Below are positions 43,214 through 54,069 of a stretch of 64,000 nt of DNA, piece by piece; position 1 is the stretch's first letter; each line of letters begins with the position of its first letter. The stretch is from Liquidambar formosana (taxonomy: Eukaryota; Streptophyta; Magnoliopsida; Saxifragales; Altingiaceae). Under the pieces are notes generated by a model, which worked only from the letters and a program-made list of their open reading frames with translations, was not told the DNA's origin and ran no database searches. Made by a program: the position numbers and the translations under genes. Location of the stretch: assembly GCA_039720395.1 (NCBI GenBank), contig CM077823.1, positions 38,174,536 through 38,238,535 on the forward strand. The letters run 5' to 3'.

Positions 43214-43545
43214 ATTTTCAAGTTGCCTATAGAATAGCCCAACCATACCTTGAATTGGGGTTGTCCAATCCTAGCCTATAGGATAGGTCCTATGGGCATC
43301 AGGGCTGCGTAAGAAATGTGCTATTTTGTCACCTAGAGGCAGGCTCAATTGGCAATGATTAATTATTTGAGGACAATGTTGTAAGTTTACTTATGAGTAA
43401 GTGAGCAACAAATATGTGGGGTTCAATATAAAATGAAGATGAGTTATCACACGTGGGTGGATAAGAGAATATGAGTGAAATAAATGGGTGAAATAGTATA
43501 ACCGAACAAATAAATGGGTGAAATAGCATGATCCAATACTATAAT
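43214..43545 (+). other. SABATH-intron-like remnant
   Basis: TTCAAGTTGCCTATAGAATAGCCCAACC...GGGTTGTCCAATCCTAGCC matches 19215-19280, and GCATCAGGGCTGCnTAAGAA...ACCTAGAGGCAnGC matches 20327-20366 in SABATH intron 3. No exon remains between them. Confidence 0.6.
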
Positions 43546-43860
43546 ATAACACTATATAAATATCACTTGATGTGGTAATGAATTTTTTATAATGATGCTA
43601 AATAGCTTGGAGTGTATTTCGTCAATTACCTCATACCACTCTAAGATACTATAACCAAGTACTGCATTTTTTAATTTCTTTTTATATATAGCATTTCCTA
43701 TTATTTTATTATTAATATATATAAAAGAATTTGAATCTTTGTTACTTTCAACTTAATTAGAAAAGAATAATACATACCACGATAATGGTTGGATGAAACG
43801 GACAAAAATATCCATTTCATACAGCAGTGAAATGAAAAATGGTTAACGATGCTCATGTAC
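43545..43860 (+). repeat. Dispersed repeat, copy C
   Basis: Shares GGTAATGAATTTTnTATAATG, GACAAAAATATCCATTTCATACnnnAGTGAAATGAAA and TTAGAAAAGAATAATnnATACCAC with copies A and B; shorter. Confidence 0.65.
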
Positions 43861-44110
43861 ACGTGTCCCGTGTATTAGGGCGGTGCTACATCAGTGGATA
43901 GATCTTTCACTAGATGACGTGGCGTTTTATTTTTTTTAATACATAAAATATGTGTTTTTCATTATTATAAATTTACCATCCACCCGGACCACCCATCAAT
44001 ACGCAAAATTGAAAGACTGAGCAGGTAAGTTAATCCCTATTTGGTCTGAGGCTCAAAATAAAACAATTCAACAAATTTTATATAGCATTTAAAATATAAA
44101 TTCATCATTT

Positions 44111-44321
44111 TTTTAAAAAAAATTTATGACAAGTGAACCCCATCAAGGCAGGGTCACCCACCCCTGACAGGTAAAACCTCGGATATACAAACCGCCCCTT
44201 CTCACCTGCACATCATTTGAGTGGTGGAGTAACCACACCAGTGAGGGATCGAACATATGACCTTTGAGTTTATGATTCGTCACAACCCTACCCATTACCA
44301 TTGAGCTACCACGGGAGGGGG
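44111..44321 (-). mobile_element. tRNA-derived SINE
   Basis: 14-bp TSD TAAATTCATCATTT at 44097-44110 and 44322-44335. On the minus strand the head has an A-box TGGTAGCTCAATGGT and a B-box TGTTCGATCCC, the pair used by RNA polymerase III. The body runs through CCACCACTCAAATGATG, and the tail is AAATTTTTTTTAAAAAAA. Non-coding; needs LINE enzymes. Confidence 0.88.
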
Positions 44322-44479
44322 TAAATTCATCATTTAGAATTGATAGATGAAAGAAAATGACAACAATCATCACAAATAAGAGTAAAAATTTAAAATAATT
44401 GTACTTCATAAATTTCTAAGAGTTTGTCCTATTACATACTGATGATTTCAACTTTTTAAAATATTTTAATTTAAGGTGA

Positions 44480-44715
44480 TAGATTTGGAGTTTGGATCTA
44501 ATGCTGAATTTTGCAACGTGTTGAGTTTATCCACACCGTTGGATGATGGGTCCAACGGTTGGATGGTTCAGGTTAAAATTGAAAAAAAAAATGTTACTAA
44601 TTGAAATAACTAAAATGAACTTAATGGGCAATTTTTTCAACTTTTAATTTGAGCCATCCAACCCATCATCCAACAATGTTGATGAACCCAGCATTGAATC
44701 CAAACTCGATAAATT
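44480..44715. mobile_element. Foldback MITE
   Basis: Arms GGAGTTTGGATCTAATGCTG and, inverted, CGAGTTTGGATTCAATGCTGGG. Inner arms CCGTTGGATGATGGGTCCAA/ACCCATCATCCAACAATG and AAAATTGAAAAAA/TTTTTTCAACTTTTAATTT. Confidence 0.65.
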
Positions 44716-44739
44716 TGTGCCTTTATTTCTATGTAAAAA

Positions 44740-45010
44740 ACTTCATTTGTCCTATAAAGATAGGTCATTTTTCCTAATCGATCAAAATGTTTATCCATTT
44801 TGAAAAGTCAAATTATAAATTATTTAATTTTTTTACATTACCCCTTGTTTCAATAATTACTTTCAACACAAAACTCGGCACCAAATTAGAGAGGGTACTT
44901 CTGGAAAGATGAACTTTAATAAATGAGAAATCAAATGCAATGATTTTTTTTTTTTTAAATTTTTAAAATTGCGTGTTCTATCAAATTTGGCATATTTTTA
45001 TGAAATAGAG
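44740..45010. mobile_element. Diverged Stowaway-like MITE
   Basis: The interior aligns with 54790-55020 (AATGTTTnTCCAnTTTGAAAAGTCAAAT, TTTCAATAATTACTTT, CACAAAACnCnnnACCAA). The ends are degenerate. Confidence 0.5.
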
Positions 45011-45239
45011 GAAATATCTTGAATTATTTAATTTTAAATTAGACATTATCTTGAAATATTTAATTTCAAATTTATCGAACTCCTAAACAGAATCTTAGTA
45101 TTTTCATTTTCCCCCTAAGTAAATATACCCGTGTCCTATATGTCGGTTTTACTCTCCACACCAGTAAAGATAATGGGATGGGAGCCTCTGTAAACATTTT
45201 TCTGATGTACTTCTCTTACCAGGGAAAAAAAAAAAAAAA

Positions 45240-45980
45240 GAAAAAAAGAAAAAGAAAATTTCATTAACCTCCCCTAAAATTTGATGAAATGACATTTACC
45301 TCCATTGACATTCAAAAAATTACATTGACCTTAGTTGAGATCTAATAAATTTAACACTCACTTTTCCTCCATCCATTGATTGTTTTGACTAACGGAAATG
45401 GATGATGTCATACATAAAACCCAAAAAAATGCCAAATCTAGCCTTAATTAAGGAATAATGCATGAAATAACTAAATAAATTATAAAATATTATTTAAAGA
45501 CAAAAATATCTAAAGTTCATTTTGCACCTATATTCTGGTCATGTGAAAACATGGGTACATTTATTTATTACACCCTCCGTTCCTAAATTATTGATCCCTT
45601 TTCATTTTTGGGATGTTTCAAAATTTTTGTCACATTCCAAATGTCAATGATTCTTTTTATTTCATTTCCGAAAATACCTTTAAAATGGTATTATCTCTTC
45701 TTCCAATGTTTTGTACACTTGAGGGTAAAATTAGAATGTCAAAACATATATATTTATGCGAAAGTAATTAATATGATCCCCTAAAAAAACATGTTTTTCT
45801 TCAAAAGAGACAGTCAATTAGGAACGGAGAGAGTATTTATTTGTTTTGCTACATCAAAAAGAGAGCCAAAGCCCTAACAAAGATGGGGAAAAAATAGAAT
45901 TAAAAAAAAAAAAAAACTTGTGGAAAAACAATCATCCTACTTTGACTCCACTTAAACTAGGGGAAATCAATGTAATTTAA
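45240..45980. mobile_element. Probable long-TIR element with a nested Stowaway
   Basis: TTCATTAACCTCCCCTAAAATTTGATG at the left and CTTAAACTAGGGGAAATCAATGTAATTTAAC at the right are weak inverted counterparts. I found no TSD, so the limits are uncertain. Confidence 0.35.
45571..45833. mobile_element. Stowaway-like MITE
   Basis: TSD TA (45569-45570, 45834-45835). Ends CACCCTCCGTTCCTAAATTATTG and CAATTAGGAACGGAGAGAG, typical of plant Tc1/mariner-related MITEs. Confidence 0.8.
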
Positions 45981-45990
45981 CTACAAAACA

Positions 45991-46179
45991 CTAGGAATTC
46001 TATGGTATCCACATAAAAAATGGGGTACCATATCTTAAGTAGTTACACTTTATGGTACGTAGTCATACCATTTAACTACAAAATGTGACTTGATATCACA
46101 AAAAATATGATCACTTACCACAAAATGTAACTACTTACCATTTAGATATGATACCCCTAAAATACCATAGAATTTCCCA
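45991..46179. mobile_element. Small palindromic MITE
   Basis: Ends GGAATTCTATGGTATCC and AATACCATAGAATTTCC. The inside repeats GTAACTACTTACCATTTA/TAAGTAGTTACA in opposite orientations. Confidence 0.55.
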
Positions 46180-47590
46180 CTCAACCCAATGAAGGGTTGG
46201 GCAACATGCAATTTCCTGCTAAGGCTTGTAAAACACCCTTGACTCCAATTGGATAGTGTTTATCTCGCTCTATATTAATGAGTTAGCATAAGAGTTTAGT
46301 TTTTTTTTTTTTTTTTTTTTGTTTTTTATATTTTTAAATTAAAATTGGAGGTTTTCAAATCTCTAACTTATTTTACTCCTACCTTTTTTTATCTCACATT
46401 CCCTTATCATTAGGATAGTCCTAAGAGCTTAGAGTGAGTATAAAATTTGACGAAACCATTAATTAAAATTTGCGGGGACATTACCTCTTGGTGAACACTT
46501 TCCAAACTAATACCTAAAAACTCTTCCAATAGCTGTTACTGTCAACTTGCTACAAATTGATATCAACTTACTACATATTGACTATTAACGTTTTGTGTTT
46601 AGTATTACTCCTCATCACTTTTAAAAATCACCATTTTTTTTAGAAAAGCCTATTAAATGCTTTCACATCAACATATGTCTTTCAATATTCCAATTCTGCC
46701 CTCAAGTGTACAAATATTAGAAAAAGATAAAATACCTATTGAAGAATTGTAAGGTATTTTAGAAAATAAGATCAAAAGATTCATTAACCTTTTTTTTTGG
46801 ATAAAGAGGTGTTTATTAAGAGAGCATTAAGCTAATGTCAAGTTGAACTTGATCCCTTATAAACTCAGGAACCTCCTCCTCATTAACTTGATTCATTAAC
46901 TTTTTGAATGAGACTATAATTTTAGAATATCTGAGACCAATAATATAGGGAGAAAGTAATTTGGAAAACGAAAAATGACAAAACAGTGGGTCAAAATAAA
47001 AATATCCTTAAAAGAGGGCTAAAACTTTCATATTTATTTCAAAGTGGCAATAATGAATTTTAATTCCAAAAAGAGGGAATTTAGTGTCAAATGTCCATTA
47101 TACCATTTTCGTAATTTTTTTTTTTTTTTTTAACCTTAGCCAAATCTTATAAGATTGTTCTAATCTTTGCTTGTTAAAAAAACACTTAACTAATATTTTT
47201 CCTATGTGTTGAGAAAGAGGAAAAAAAAACAAGTGATCCTCTATGTTTTATATATATATATATAATCCGTTTTTTTGAATTATGTTTTGAGATTTTTAAA
47301 TTAGGAGTGAAGATATGGGTTTAATGTAAGAAGGGCATTTAAGTGGGATAAAAAAATAATAAAAATAAAAAGGATAGAATGGTTATTATAAAATGATGCA
47401 TGATATATCTAAACTTTTGGGAATTAAAATTTGTTATTATTTATTTTAAATAGAATAAGAAAGATTTAATTATTTACTTAGAATTATTTTTATTTTGACC
47501 CACAATTTCGTCATTTTCTCTGGAAAAACGGTCACAAAGCTAATTTCCTCGAAATTTACCTTCGTGACCCTGGTGGAGTCCCTGTTGGGG
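46180..47590. other. No gene recognised upstream of the AAA-ATPase
   Basis: AT-rich with long T runs (46301-46320, 47116-47131) and (TA)n at 47252-47263. TTTTGGATAAAGAGGTGTTTATTAAGAGAGC (46797) resembles a LINE 3' end. Distal regulatory sequence of the gene may lie here, but no element can be named. Confidence 0.4.
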
Positions 47591-47595
47591 CACCA

Positions 47596-47602
47596 TATAA
47601 AA
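47596..47602 (+). promoter_or_regulatory. TATA box of the AAA-ATPase gene
   Basis: TATAAAA in CACCATATAAAACACC, 317 bp before the start codon. The sequence after it is C/T-rich and AT-poor, like a 5' leader, with a start of transcription expected near 47625-47635. Position only; not verified. Confidence 0.55.
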
Positions 47603-47918
47603 CACCAGCGAGAGAATCCCCCTTCGCTCACCCACTTTCCCATCTTTCCCACCCTTCCACCTTTCAACAACACGTCTCATAAAATCTATTTTCCCTCTGT
47701 TTCTCTCACTTTCCCACTTCTTCCGACAGCAGCACCATCTTGAATCCATTTTCCCTGATTTAATTTCCGTCTTCCAATTCAACATCACCATCTCTCCAGG
47801 ACTCCCAACTCTGTATTCCTTCACTATCCGTCATTTTGAGATAAAAACATCAAAACCCCAAACCCCTTCATCAATAGAAATCCCTTACAAAATCCATCAA
47901 AACAAACAGAACCAGAAC

Positions 47919-49326
47919 ATGTTGCAAATACCCTCCATCACAACAGTGATCACCACTGCGGCCTCCATCATTGGCTCGATCGTCAATATGTTCATGTCCC
48001 CCGACCTCCAAGAGAGTATTTCCTCCAAATTCGGAGCCTTAATAAACTCATTCTTGTCCCAAATGACCCTAGTCATCGAAGAGTTTGACGGTCTCGACCA
48101 TAACCAACTTTTCACAGTGGCCGACATGCACTTACGAACCGTAATCCCTCAAAATACACAGACATTAAAAGTCAGCATGGCCCCCAAGCAGGGAGAGATT
48201 TCTGTTAGTATGGAAAAATACCAACCAACCATTGATACCTTCAATGGGGTCACCTATAAATGGGAGCTGGTTTCAAAAGATAATGAATCAAGGAGGAATT
48301 CGAGCCCGCGCCTTCGGTGCTTCAACTTGAGCTTCCACCAGAAGCATAGGGATTGCGCTTTTAAAAGTTACTTGCCACACTTGGTGGATCGATATCGGGT
48401 GGATGTGGCGAGAAAAAGGATGAAGACTTTAAAGCTAGTCGCATTGGTAAACAATGGGATGGGTGGAAGTTGTAACGAGTGGATATCGGTGCGACTCGAT
48501 CATCCCGCGACGTTTGACACGTTGGCAATGGATTTGGAAATGAAAAGGGTAATAATGGATGATCTTGTGAGATTTACCAAGGGTAAGGAATTTTATAGGA
48601 GAGTTGGGAAGGCTTGGAAACGTGGGTACTTGTTATATGGTCCCCCTGGTACCGGGAAATCAAGCTTGGTTGCGGCCATGGCCAATTACCTTAACTTTGA
48701 TATCTATGACTTGGATTTACTTAATATTCGGGATAATTCACAGTTAAGGAGTTTAATGCTTTCGACAGCAAACAAATCGATAATTTTGGTGGAGGATATC
48801 GATCGCACCATTGAGTTGGATGATGGACGTAGAGCAGCAGCTGGAGCTATGGATACTCATCATGGACTTGAAGAAGGAAACCAGGCAAGACTAATATTAG
48901 TATTTATTTGGAAAATACTAGTTAATTTATTAGAAAATGCTTCACGACCCGCCATGGGTCATGCGGCATGACCCCTGACTGGGCCTCACATCTTTGATAA
49001 TTGATGTGGATCCCAATCCCCCTAGTCGCATGGTGGGTCATGTATGTGTGCTGCGTGTAGATGAGCTTGGTTCCACCAGGCGATGTTGCCTGGCCATTCC
49101 CCGCGCGAAAGCAAATCCTCACCGTTGGTTTGAAATGACCGACTTACATTAAACGAAGCTTAAAAAAGCTTTTTAAATCGAAACATCCTATCCGGTTCTG
49201 CAACCATCTTCCTCGGGAAGAATCACAAACGTCACAACTCTCTCTCTCTTTCACCATTGGCGATCATGGAAATTAAGTGGAGATGGCCGGCGGCCGAAGG
49301 AGCAAAACCCCTCCCCCTTTTTTCTT

Positions 49327-49368
<42 letters not shown>

Positions 49369-49847
49369 AGATCACCATGTGAAGTTAAAGCTCACAGTAG
49401 TCCCTCCACCTTTTTCTTTTTTTTTCCAGATCTGGTACCCCCCCTCCTCTCTCTCTCTCAAACCCCCATCCCCACCCACAGTAGATTCCCTCCACTTTTT
49501 TTCTATTTTTTTTATTTACAGATCTGGCCGTACAACCCCCCCTCTCTTTCAATTCCCCGTCCCCCACCCAAATAAAAAAAATAAAAAAAAATAAAAAGGG
49601 AAGAAGAAGAAGAAGAAGAAGAAGAAGAAGAAGAAGACAACGACGACCACCACCCATGTGAAGTTGAAGAGCTCTCTCTGTTTATTTTTTATTTTTACTT
49701 ATTCAGCGTTTTGGGTGGGTTTGCTGTGAGAGACAACAGAGGAAGGACACTAGATCGATTACCCATATGCTGGGTTTGTTGCATCCTCAGCCACCAGCCG
49801 TCTCCATATTGCTTCCATGATCGCCAACCAAAAAGAAAAGGAAAAAA

Positions 49848-49890
<43 letters not shown>

Positions 49891-50055
49891 ATGATGATCA
49901 GTAAGCACGTGTTAATATAACTTATATCAAAACCTGCATTAGGAGTTGTACTTTGTGTATTAGTGGGATGTGAGATGTATTGAATCAATGCAAGGGTATA
50001 ACCCCTAATGCATAGTGCTGATGTAACTTATATCAACACGTGTTGATGGGATCAC

Positions 50056-50100
<45 letters not shown>

Positions 50101-51476
50101 GGTGAGCTGCCGAAGTTATACCTCGCCTGAGATGATAGCTGTCTATTTCTTTTGCATTTATTATTCTTTTAATAAGCTCAAACAGATATCGAACAGATTA
50201 TAATTTGGGTCATGGGTTTTATATAGACTATAATTTGGGTTTCAATGGAGGTGGTGGCCATGGACCGTGGCTATGGACAGTCTCTAGGTTGTGCTTTGAG
50301 ATGGATGTTGTAGTCTTCAATGAGAGAGTACGGTGGTCGGCGTCGTTGAGGACGGTGTTCGTTGGCGTTGGTGTCGGAGGTGAGGTGAGGTGAGGTTTTT
50401 TTGGGCGTTGATAGTGAGAGAGAATGGAGAGAGAAAGAGATAGAGAGAGAGAGTGGTGACGTTTGTGTCTTGGGAAGGGACAAACACACTGCCCGAGAAA
50501 CACTGATGGATGCATGGGTTGGGTGTTTTGATTTTAAAAGCCTTTCTAAGCTTCTTTTAATGGAAGCCGTTCATTTCAAACCAACGATGAGGATTTGGGC
50601 TCGCGCGTGGAAATGGCCAGGCGACATCGTCTGGCGGAACCGCACTAGCGTTTAGATATATATAGTATATAGATAAGCATGTCCATACTAATTCTTGTAA
50701 TGTACCATTCACCTGTAAGTGAGTACATTCTATAGTGAAAGATCTAAAATCTAGATTTTCGGTGAATAATTTTGAATCCATCCAAAATTCAGAATTATAC
50801 TCTGTATTTAGCAGAGCAAAAACAGGGCGTGTTTAATTAATTTGGAATAGGTGATCCTTAACCACTGTAAAAAACATCCTAATCTGTCAAAGACTAGGAT
50901 TTCTTTGCCCCAATAAACGAAATCTACGACAAAAACGTTGTTGCACAGCTTATGTGTTTTATGATTTCCAATGTCTTTTGAAAGTGCTTTTTCCATTCCA
51001 AGCACTATACATCCATAATTTAACATCTTTTTGTTCTGCTTTAGGTAATCAAATCAGGATTGCCTAATCTCGTAGATGGGTTGTGGTCAAGCTGTGGGGA
51101 TGAGCAGATTGTAGTCATCACGACTAATCACAAAGATAGGCTCGACCCAGCTCTGTTGCGCCCTGGTCGTATGGATGTGCACATTCATATGTCCTACTGC
51201 ACCCCATCTGGGTTCAGAACGCTTGCCTCCAATTACCTTGGGATTACACAACACGCTCTTTTCACAGAGGTTGAACAGTTGATTAGTTTGACGATGGTGA
51301 CTCCAGCTGAAATATGCGAGCAGTTAATGAAGGGCGAAGATCCTGACATAGCTCTAAGGCGCCTCATTGTGTTCCTCCAAGAAAAGATGGAGAGTGACGA
51401 AACTAGAGCTAGTGAAATGGCCTTGGGGCCATCGGAAGCTACGCCAGAACTAAACGGAAATGAGGTTCAAAGCTAG
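47919..51476 (+). CDS. AAA-ATPase, BCS1/AATP1/HSR4-like, two exons
   Basis: Exon 1 47919-48884, exon 2 51045-51476; 465 residues, no lesion seen. The start follows a C/A-rich leader; the first residues (about 6-27, ITTVITTAASIIGSIVNMF) form the usual hydrophobic segment. The AAA-associated N-terminal domain spans about 25-130 (TLVIEEFDGLDHNQLF). Then come LDHPATFDTLAMD, Walker A GPPGTGKSS at about 241-249, and Walker B IILVEDID at about 287-294. In exon 2 VVITTNHKDRLDPALLRPGRMDVHIHMSYC holds the second-region-of-homology arginines. The intron is GC-AG (CCAG|GCAAGA ... CTTTAG|G), phase 0, 2160 bp. Relatives sit in the mitochondrial or ER membrane and respond to stress and salicylate; that role is not shown here. 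Compared with its pseudogene paralogue it lacks about ten residues after the hydrophobic segment (the RRYIPYELRDY region). The last exon ends in a low-complexity tail. Confidence 0.88.
49069..50641. mobile_element. Long-TIR element within the AAA intron
   Basis: Arms of about 68 bp: GGTTCCACCAGGCGATGTTG...TTGGTTTGAAATG at 49069-49136, and the inverse (CATTTCAAACCAACGATGAG...GTCTGGCGGAACC) at 50572-50641, with roughly one mismatch in eight. I found no clear TSD. The interior holds poly-T (49323-49364), (GAA)n (49603-49635), C/T-rich runs, (TA)n tracts, a MITE, and weak GC-rich patches but no transposase. Probably Mutator-like. Confidence 0.6.
49889..50060. mobile_element. Foldback MITE inside (TA)n (Micron-like)
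   Basis: Arms GATGATCAGTAAGCACGTGTTAATATAACTTATATCA and the inverse TGATGTAACTTATATCAACACGTGTTGATGGGATCACC in shortened form at 49890-49927 and 50009-50048. (TA)n at 49854-49887 and 50060-50096 on either side. Confidence 0.65.
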
Positions 51477-51501
51477 AGAAGCCAGGAAACATATGAGATT
51501 C

Positions 51502-51507
51502 AATAAA
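51502..51507 (+). terminator. Polyadenylation signal of the AAA-ATPase gene
   Basis: AATAAA 26 bp after the stop codon, followed by a (CT)n-rich stretch. Plant signals are loose, so the true cleavage site is uncertain. Confidence 0.5.
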
Positions 51508-51620
51508 TTCTACTCTCTCTCTCTCTCTATTCGCGTTGGTTAGAATTGGGAGAAGCCGTCTTTTTTTTTCCTTTTTTTCCTGAGAGGGGGTACTCGTTCC
51601 TTAGATGATGTTTGGTGTTC

Positions 51621-51656
<36 letters not shown>

Positions 51657-52017
51657 GGAGGTTTTGTGTTTGTTTTGATATGGTGTTTCTTAGAGGGATG
51701 CTTCCTTTGATCCCTGCTGTATTGACTTATTATATATAATTAATAATTTTTTTTTTTGATTATCATATGAAAATAAAATTTAAAAAAAAAAAAAAAAATC
51801 TACTTCTGATATATGTAATAGAGAAATGCATTGGACGATATCCATCTTCCTGTGCTGACAATCCTTCAGGATGGAGGGAGATTGGCACGAAACATTGCCA
51901 GATTTTTATAAAAATAAAATTAGGTCATAACAATTCGCCCATTCTACTTAAATCTAAAAGACCTTGTTTCTTGTACGCGTGAGAAAGGCGAATCCCTTCA
52001 TGGGATATTAATATGGT
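51508..52017. other. 3' flank of the AAA-ATPase gene; no other gene
   Basis: Contains a run of about 25 A at 51625-51650, which could be a genomic poly(A), and another at 51782-51797. No TE ends identified. Confidence 0.45.
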
Positions 52018-53200
52018 TGTAGAAAAATTCTGACCCACCAATGATCAAAAGACACGTGACAAAGTGTTCAATTGAGAAACATCAAACTAGGAAGCTCAAA
52101 GAAGATTGCTTGGGTAAATTAACTCGGTTATCTAAGCATGATAAGCGTCCCATTCTGCAAATCTCGCTCACTACCAAACCTCATCCTTGGGTCGAATATA
52201 TTCAGTCCAAGTTTGTTCAGTCCATGACTATTCGGCTTAGGCTTGTTCGGCCCAAGCACTCGGCCATAAAAGCATCCGATCATCGAACCATTTCCTCGTT
52301 CCACACATGCTCGGGCTAAAAGGCCCTCAGTCCATGAACAGATTGATGGTTTTAAATACCAAGACTTTGGCCTTATGGGCTTGGGCTAAAAGGCCCTCAG
52401 TCCTAACAATGATCACTTTGGCTTGATTATAGCCGAATCAAGATTCACCCTCCGCTTGGTCTATGTTTGCTCTGACTCAGCAAACTCTTAATGACAACCA
52501 AACAAATTCCCCCTGAGGAACAAAATACTTCAAGCACGCACTACGCTCAATGATTGCTAACTAGCTAACTCAACCATAATCAAAATGGTTATGCTAACCT
52601 AACCATGGTCAGACAAACCTAACTTCCTCTATAAAAGGAACATTATCATTCTCTACTAGGTAGAGGTACGCCGCTCTCCCAAAACCCTAGCTCTCTCTCT
52701 CTCTAGACGCTGAGAACTAACTTGACCGTTGCAGGATATTCGGTCGAGCAAACCTCGGCCTCCCCTGACACATCTTTGTGCTTTTCAAGTAGCTGTTCAT
52801 CAATGCGCCTAGCACCGCTGTTCATTAGAGCACCTAGCGCCACTATTCATTGAGCCACCTAACGCTACTATTCATTTGAGAGCCTAAGTGTTATCTCAGC
52901 CTCTGCAACTCTCTCCAACTACCAAGCCGCGGCGCTCTAGACTATCGGACCACCTTCCTTGAATCGCTTCGCCGACTATCCAGATTTTTCCCCATACAAT
53001 TTGGTGCCGCCTGTGGGAATCTAGCAAAAAGTCGTCGTAGGAGCTTGACTTCTCACTTTTATAAATGGCGGGGCATACCAGATCTAGAGCGACATACAAT
53101 GGAGCAGGGAGATAGATCAGCGACATCACTCCCCTACCACCATAAGGTCTTCCTTCGGCAATATTTTCTTTGATTTATTTCTTCAATAAAATTCGTGTTG
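52018..53200 (+). mobile_element. Truncated Ty3/gypsy element: 5' LTR, PBS and gag start
   Basis: LTR about 52018-52998 (starts TGTAGAAAAATTCTG, ends CCCATACA; TATA string CTATAAAAGG at 52631). A PBS-like TTTGGTGCCGCCTGTGGGAA follows, the same type as at 55762. A short Gag start (MAGHTRSRATYNGAGR then a stop, about 53066) comes next, and then the element ends. The right border is around 53200, before SABATH sequence. A third of the LTR is rich in CTATTCATT/AGCACCTAGCGC repeats (52795-52880). Confidence 0.6.
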
Positions 53201-53253
53201 GAGAGAGTTGTTAAAGGTAGAGAGACACAGAACAAGAAAAGCATATGAAATTA

Positions 53254-53760
53254 ATCAGTGTTATCCCCTTTTATGTTAACTAATTACTTCTAATATGCAC
53301 TAATAAATTATGGATTAACCTTGATGCATATTTGAAAATTAGGTCCCAAAAGAGCTTGCGAGTGAATCAGGAATTCCATTGAACAAAGGGAATATATACA
53401 CAGCAAAAACAAGCCCTCGTGGTGTGCTTAAAGCATACTTGAATTTATTTGACTATTTAAGACGGATTTCAGTACCTTTCTGAGATCACGTTCGGAAGAG
53501 ATGATCCCTGGAGGCTACATGGTCCTTGCCAACATTGGCTGAGAAAGGGATTCTTGCACTGTCTAGGAGTTATTAGGAATCACATTAAATGACATGGTCA
53601 TTTCCATGCCTAAGAAATGAATGTCTCTCTTATGTATTTGTTAAAGTATTAAGCTAAACCCCCCAAAAAAGTATTAAGCTAAACCCATGCTTGGTAAGCG
53701 AATTGCGAGCCAACTGGGGATCTGTTCTACTACACGCCACACGATTTCCAGATCCTGAAT
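53254..53760 (+). pseudogene. SABATH exon-3 remnant (fourth copy)
   Basis: The intron end TGTTATCCCCTTTTATGTTAACTAATT is shared with 19735. Acceptor AAAATTAG is followed by [20 protein letters not shown] (frame from 53351). A frameshift inside LNLFDYLRRISVPF follows, then a second frame with RSRSEEMIPGGYMVLANIG-like codons at about 53488-53545. Intron-like text after it repeats GAATGTCTCTCTTATGTATTTGTTnAAGTAT, also at 22836 and 23737. It lies 1.9 kb downstream of the intact AAA gene, in the same orientation, and mirrors the other AAA/SABATH pair. Confidence 0.75.
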
Positions 53761-54069
53761 GCCAGGTTTCTTGGTAAATGGTAATAACAAATCACACATT
53801 TCTCCAAAAGTGATGAAATGATAGAGAAATATGTAGATGACGGTAACTCTGCAAAAAGAAGTGAGGAATTATGAAACAACGAGCTAAGGAGCCTCACAGT
53901 GCACTTACAAGGCTAGTTAATTGAGTTCCTCCGAGTAAAGAAGAAGGAAAACAAAGCCAGTAAACTAAAACAGAGAGAAGATGGTCAAAATGAATAAGAG
54001 GAAGAAAGGGAAAATGTGGGGGCACAAAAGGTATTGGAAAATGTCGCATTATTTCTTAATGAGGTCATG
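53761..54069. other. No gene recognised
   Basis: Purine-rich, with partial similarity to 25985-26060 near its end. No domain. Confidence 0.4.

Larger units (their letters stand above)
48885..51044 (+). other. GC-AG intron of the AAA-ATPase gene
   Basis: Donor CAG|GCAAGA and acceptor TTCTGCTTTAG|GTAATC. The GC donor is also present in the paralogue at 4338. Most of the intron is a long-TIR element plus a MITE; the start and end (48885-49068 and 50642-51044) show nothing recognisable apart from GGGTCATGC/GCATGACCC near 48955. Confidence 0.85.

Noticed and set aside
47470..47824. Minus-strand frames over the AAA promoter and leader
   Set aside because: Shadows of a pyrimidine-rich 5' leader; no domain.
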